From Porphyromonadaceae bacterium UBA7042 (lineage in GTDB: Bacteria > Bacteroidota > Bacteroidia > Bacteroidales > Muribaculaceae): 6,063 nt of DNA. The notes below the pieces were generated by a model that saw only the letters and a list, made by a program, of their open reading frames with translations, ran no database searches and was not told the origin of the DNA. The stretch covers positions 1 to 6,063 of the forward strand of contig DLAR01000107.1 of the NCBI GenBank assembly GCA_002494015.1. Reading direction: 5' to 3'. Positions 5,984 through 6,063 of the stretch are shown here, piece after piece (the stretch's first letter is position 1; each line of letters begins with the position of its first letter). A program made the position numbers and the translations under genes.

Positions 5984-6015
5984 CAAAGGTATAACTAAAT
6001 ATTTAGTTGGGCAAT
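5984..6015 (-). promoter_or_regulatory. Promoter of the GLPGLI-barrel operon
   Basis: On the minus strand a perfect Bacteroidales -7 box TACCTTTG (5984-5991) lies 20 bp from ATTG (6012-6015), a three-of-four match to the -33 TTTG. The 20-bp spacer holds a complete 16-bp palindrome, so this promoter appears to be built for repression. Initiation should fall near 5977-5979. It also fixes the start codon of the GLPGLI gene at 5959. Confidence 0.75.
5993..6008. promoter_or_regulatory. Perfect 16-bp palindrome between -33 and -7 (candidate operator 1)
   Basis: AACTAAATATTTAGTT is identical to its own reverse complement and occupies the spacer between the -33 and -7 boxes of the GLPGLI operon promoter. 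A dimeric repressor bound here would block RNA polymerase. The identity of the regulator is not shown by the sequence. The nearby BlaI is an obvious candidate, but the site lacks the TACA/TGTA core known from CopY/BlaI operators. Confidence 0.65.
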
Positions 6016-6020
6016 GTTTT

Positions 6021-6036
6021 AACTAAATTTTTAGTT
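6021..6036. promoter_or_regulatory. Second near-identical 16-bp palindrome (candidate operator 2)
   Basis: AACTAAATTTTTAGTT differs from operator 1 at one base (T instead of A just right of centre). It has perfect 7-bp arms AACTAAA/TTTAGTT around TT. It lies just upstream of the -33 box, with a centre-to-centre distance of 28 bp from operator 1. Conservation of both arms in two copies makes chance unlikely and suggests paired binding of a dimeric regulator. Confidence 0.65.
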
Positions 6037-6063
6037 GTGATCAGGGCCGGCGCATGAAATTTA

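Noticed and set aside
6041..6063. A minus-strand frame ending in TGA at 6041-6043, or a plus-strand ATG at 6054, as an edge gene
   Set aside because: Only six codons or three codons respectively are visible. The GC-rich end fits either an upstream gene's 3' end or a divergent start, and a possible divergent promoter (TAGTTGTG) has a mismatch in each box.

Overview
The window looks like chromosomal DNA of a member of the Bacteroidales. The evidence is a GLPGLI-family secreted protein, a PF14905-type outer-membrane beta-barrel with a carboxypeptidase-like N-terminal domain, a BlaI/M56 regulator-protease pair whose protease ends in a TonB-plug-like tail, and promoters of the Bacteroidales form (TTTG, 19-21 bp, TAnnTTTG). 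The high GC of most coding DNA would suit a Muribaculaceae-like genome, but that placement is a guess.

All recognised genes lie on the minus strand, so transcription runs right to left. From the right edge: a promoter region with two nearly identical 16-bp palindromes (5993-6008 and 6021-6036); the GLPGLI gene (5069-5959); the outer-membrane barrel gene overlapping its end (2503-5091); a 49-nt gap holding a -7 element framed by an inverted repeat; a blaI-type repressor gene (2079-2453); an M56 metallopeptidase gene overlapping it by ATGA (1030-2082); and, 4 nt on, an AT-rich gene for a three-helix membrane protein (405-1025). A tRNA-Asp(GUC) gene follows with its own promoter (368-399) and a strong intrinsic terminator (184-232). 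The leftmost ~180 bases hold a chain of short hairpins and no convincing complete gene.

Working model (inference): the GLPGLI protein and the barrel form an envelope module. BlaI represses its own operon and perhaps the module promoter. The M56 protein senses an envelope signal through its short periplasmic tail and relieves repression by proteolysis in the cytoplasm. The sequence supports the parts list and the layout, but not the signal or the regulatory targets.

The most unusual observation is an in-frame A_AAA_AAG heptamer five codons before the blaI stop. The M56 gene lies in the -1 frame and a 7-bp hairpin begins 4 nt downstream. This could permit a BlaI-M56 fusion by -1 frameshifting, although an A-rich initiation region for the M56 gene is a simpler explanation.
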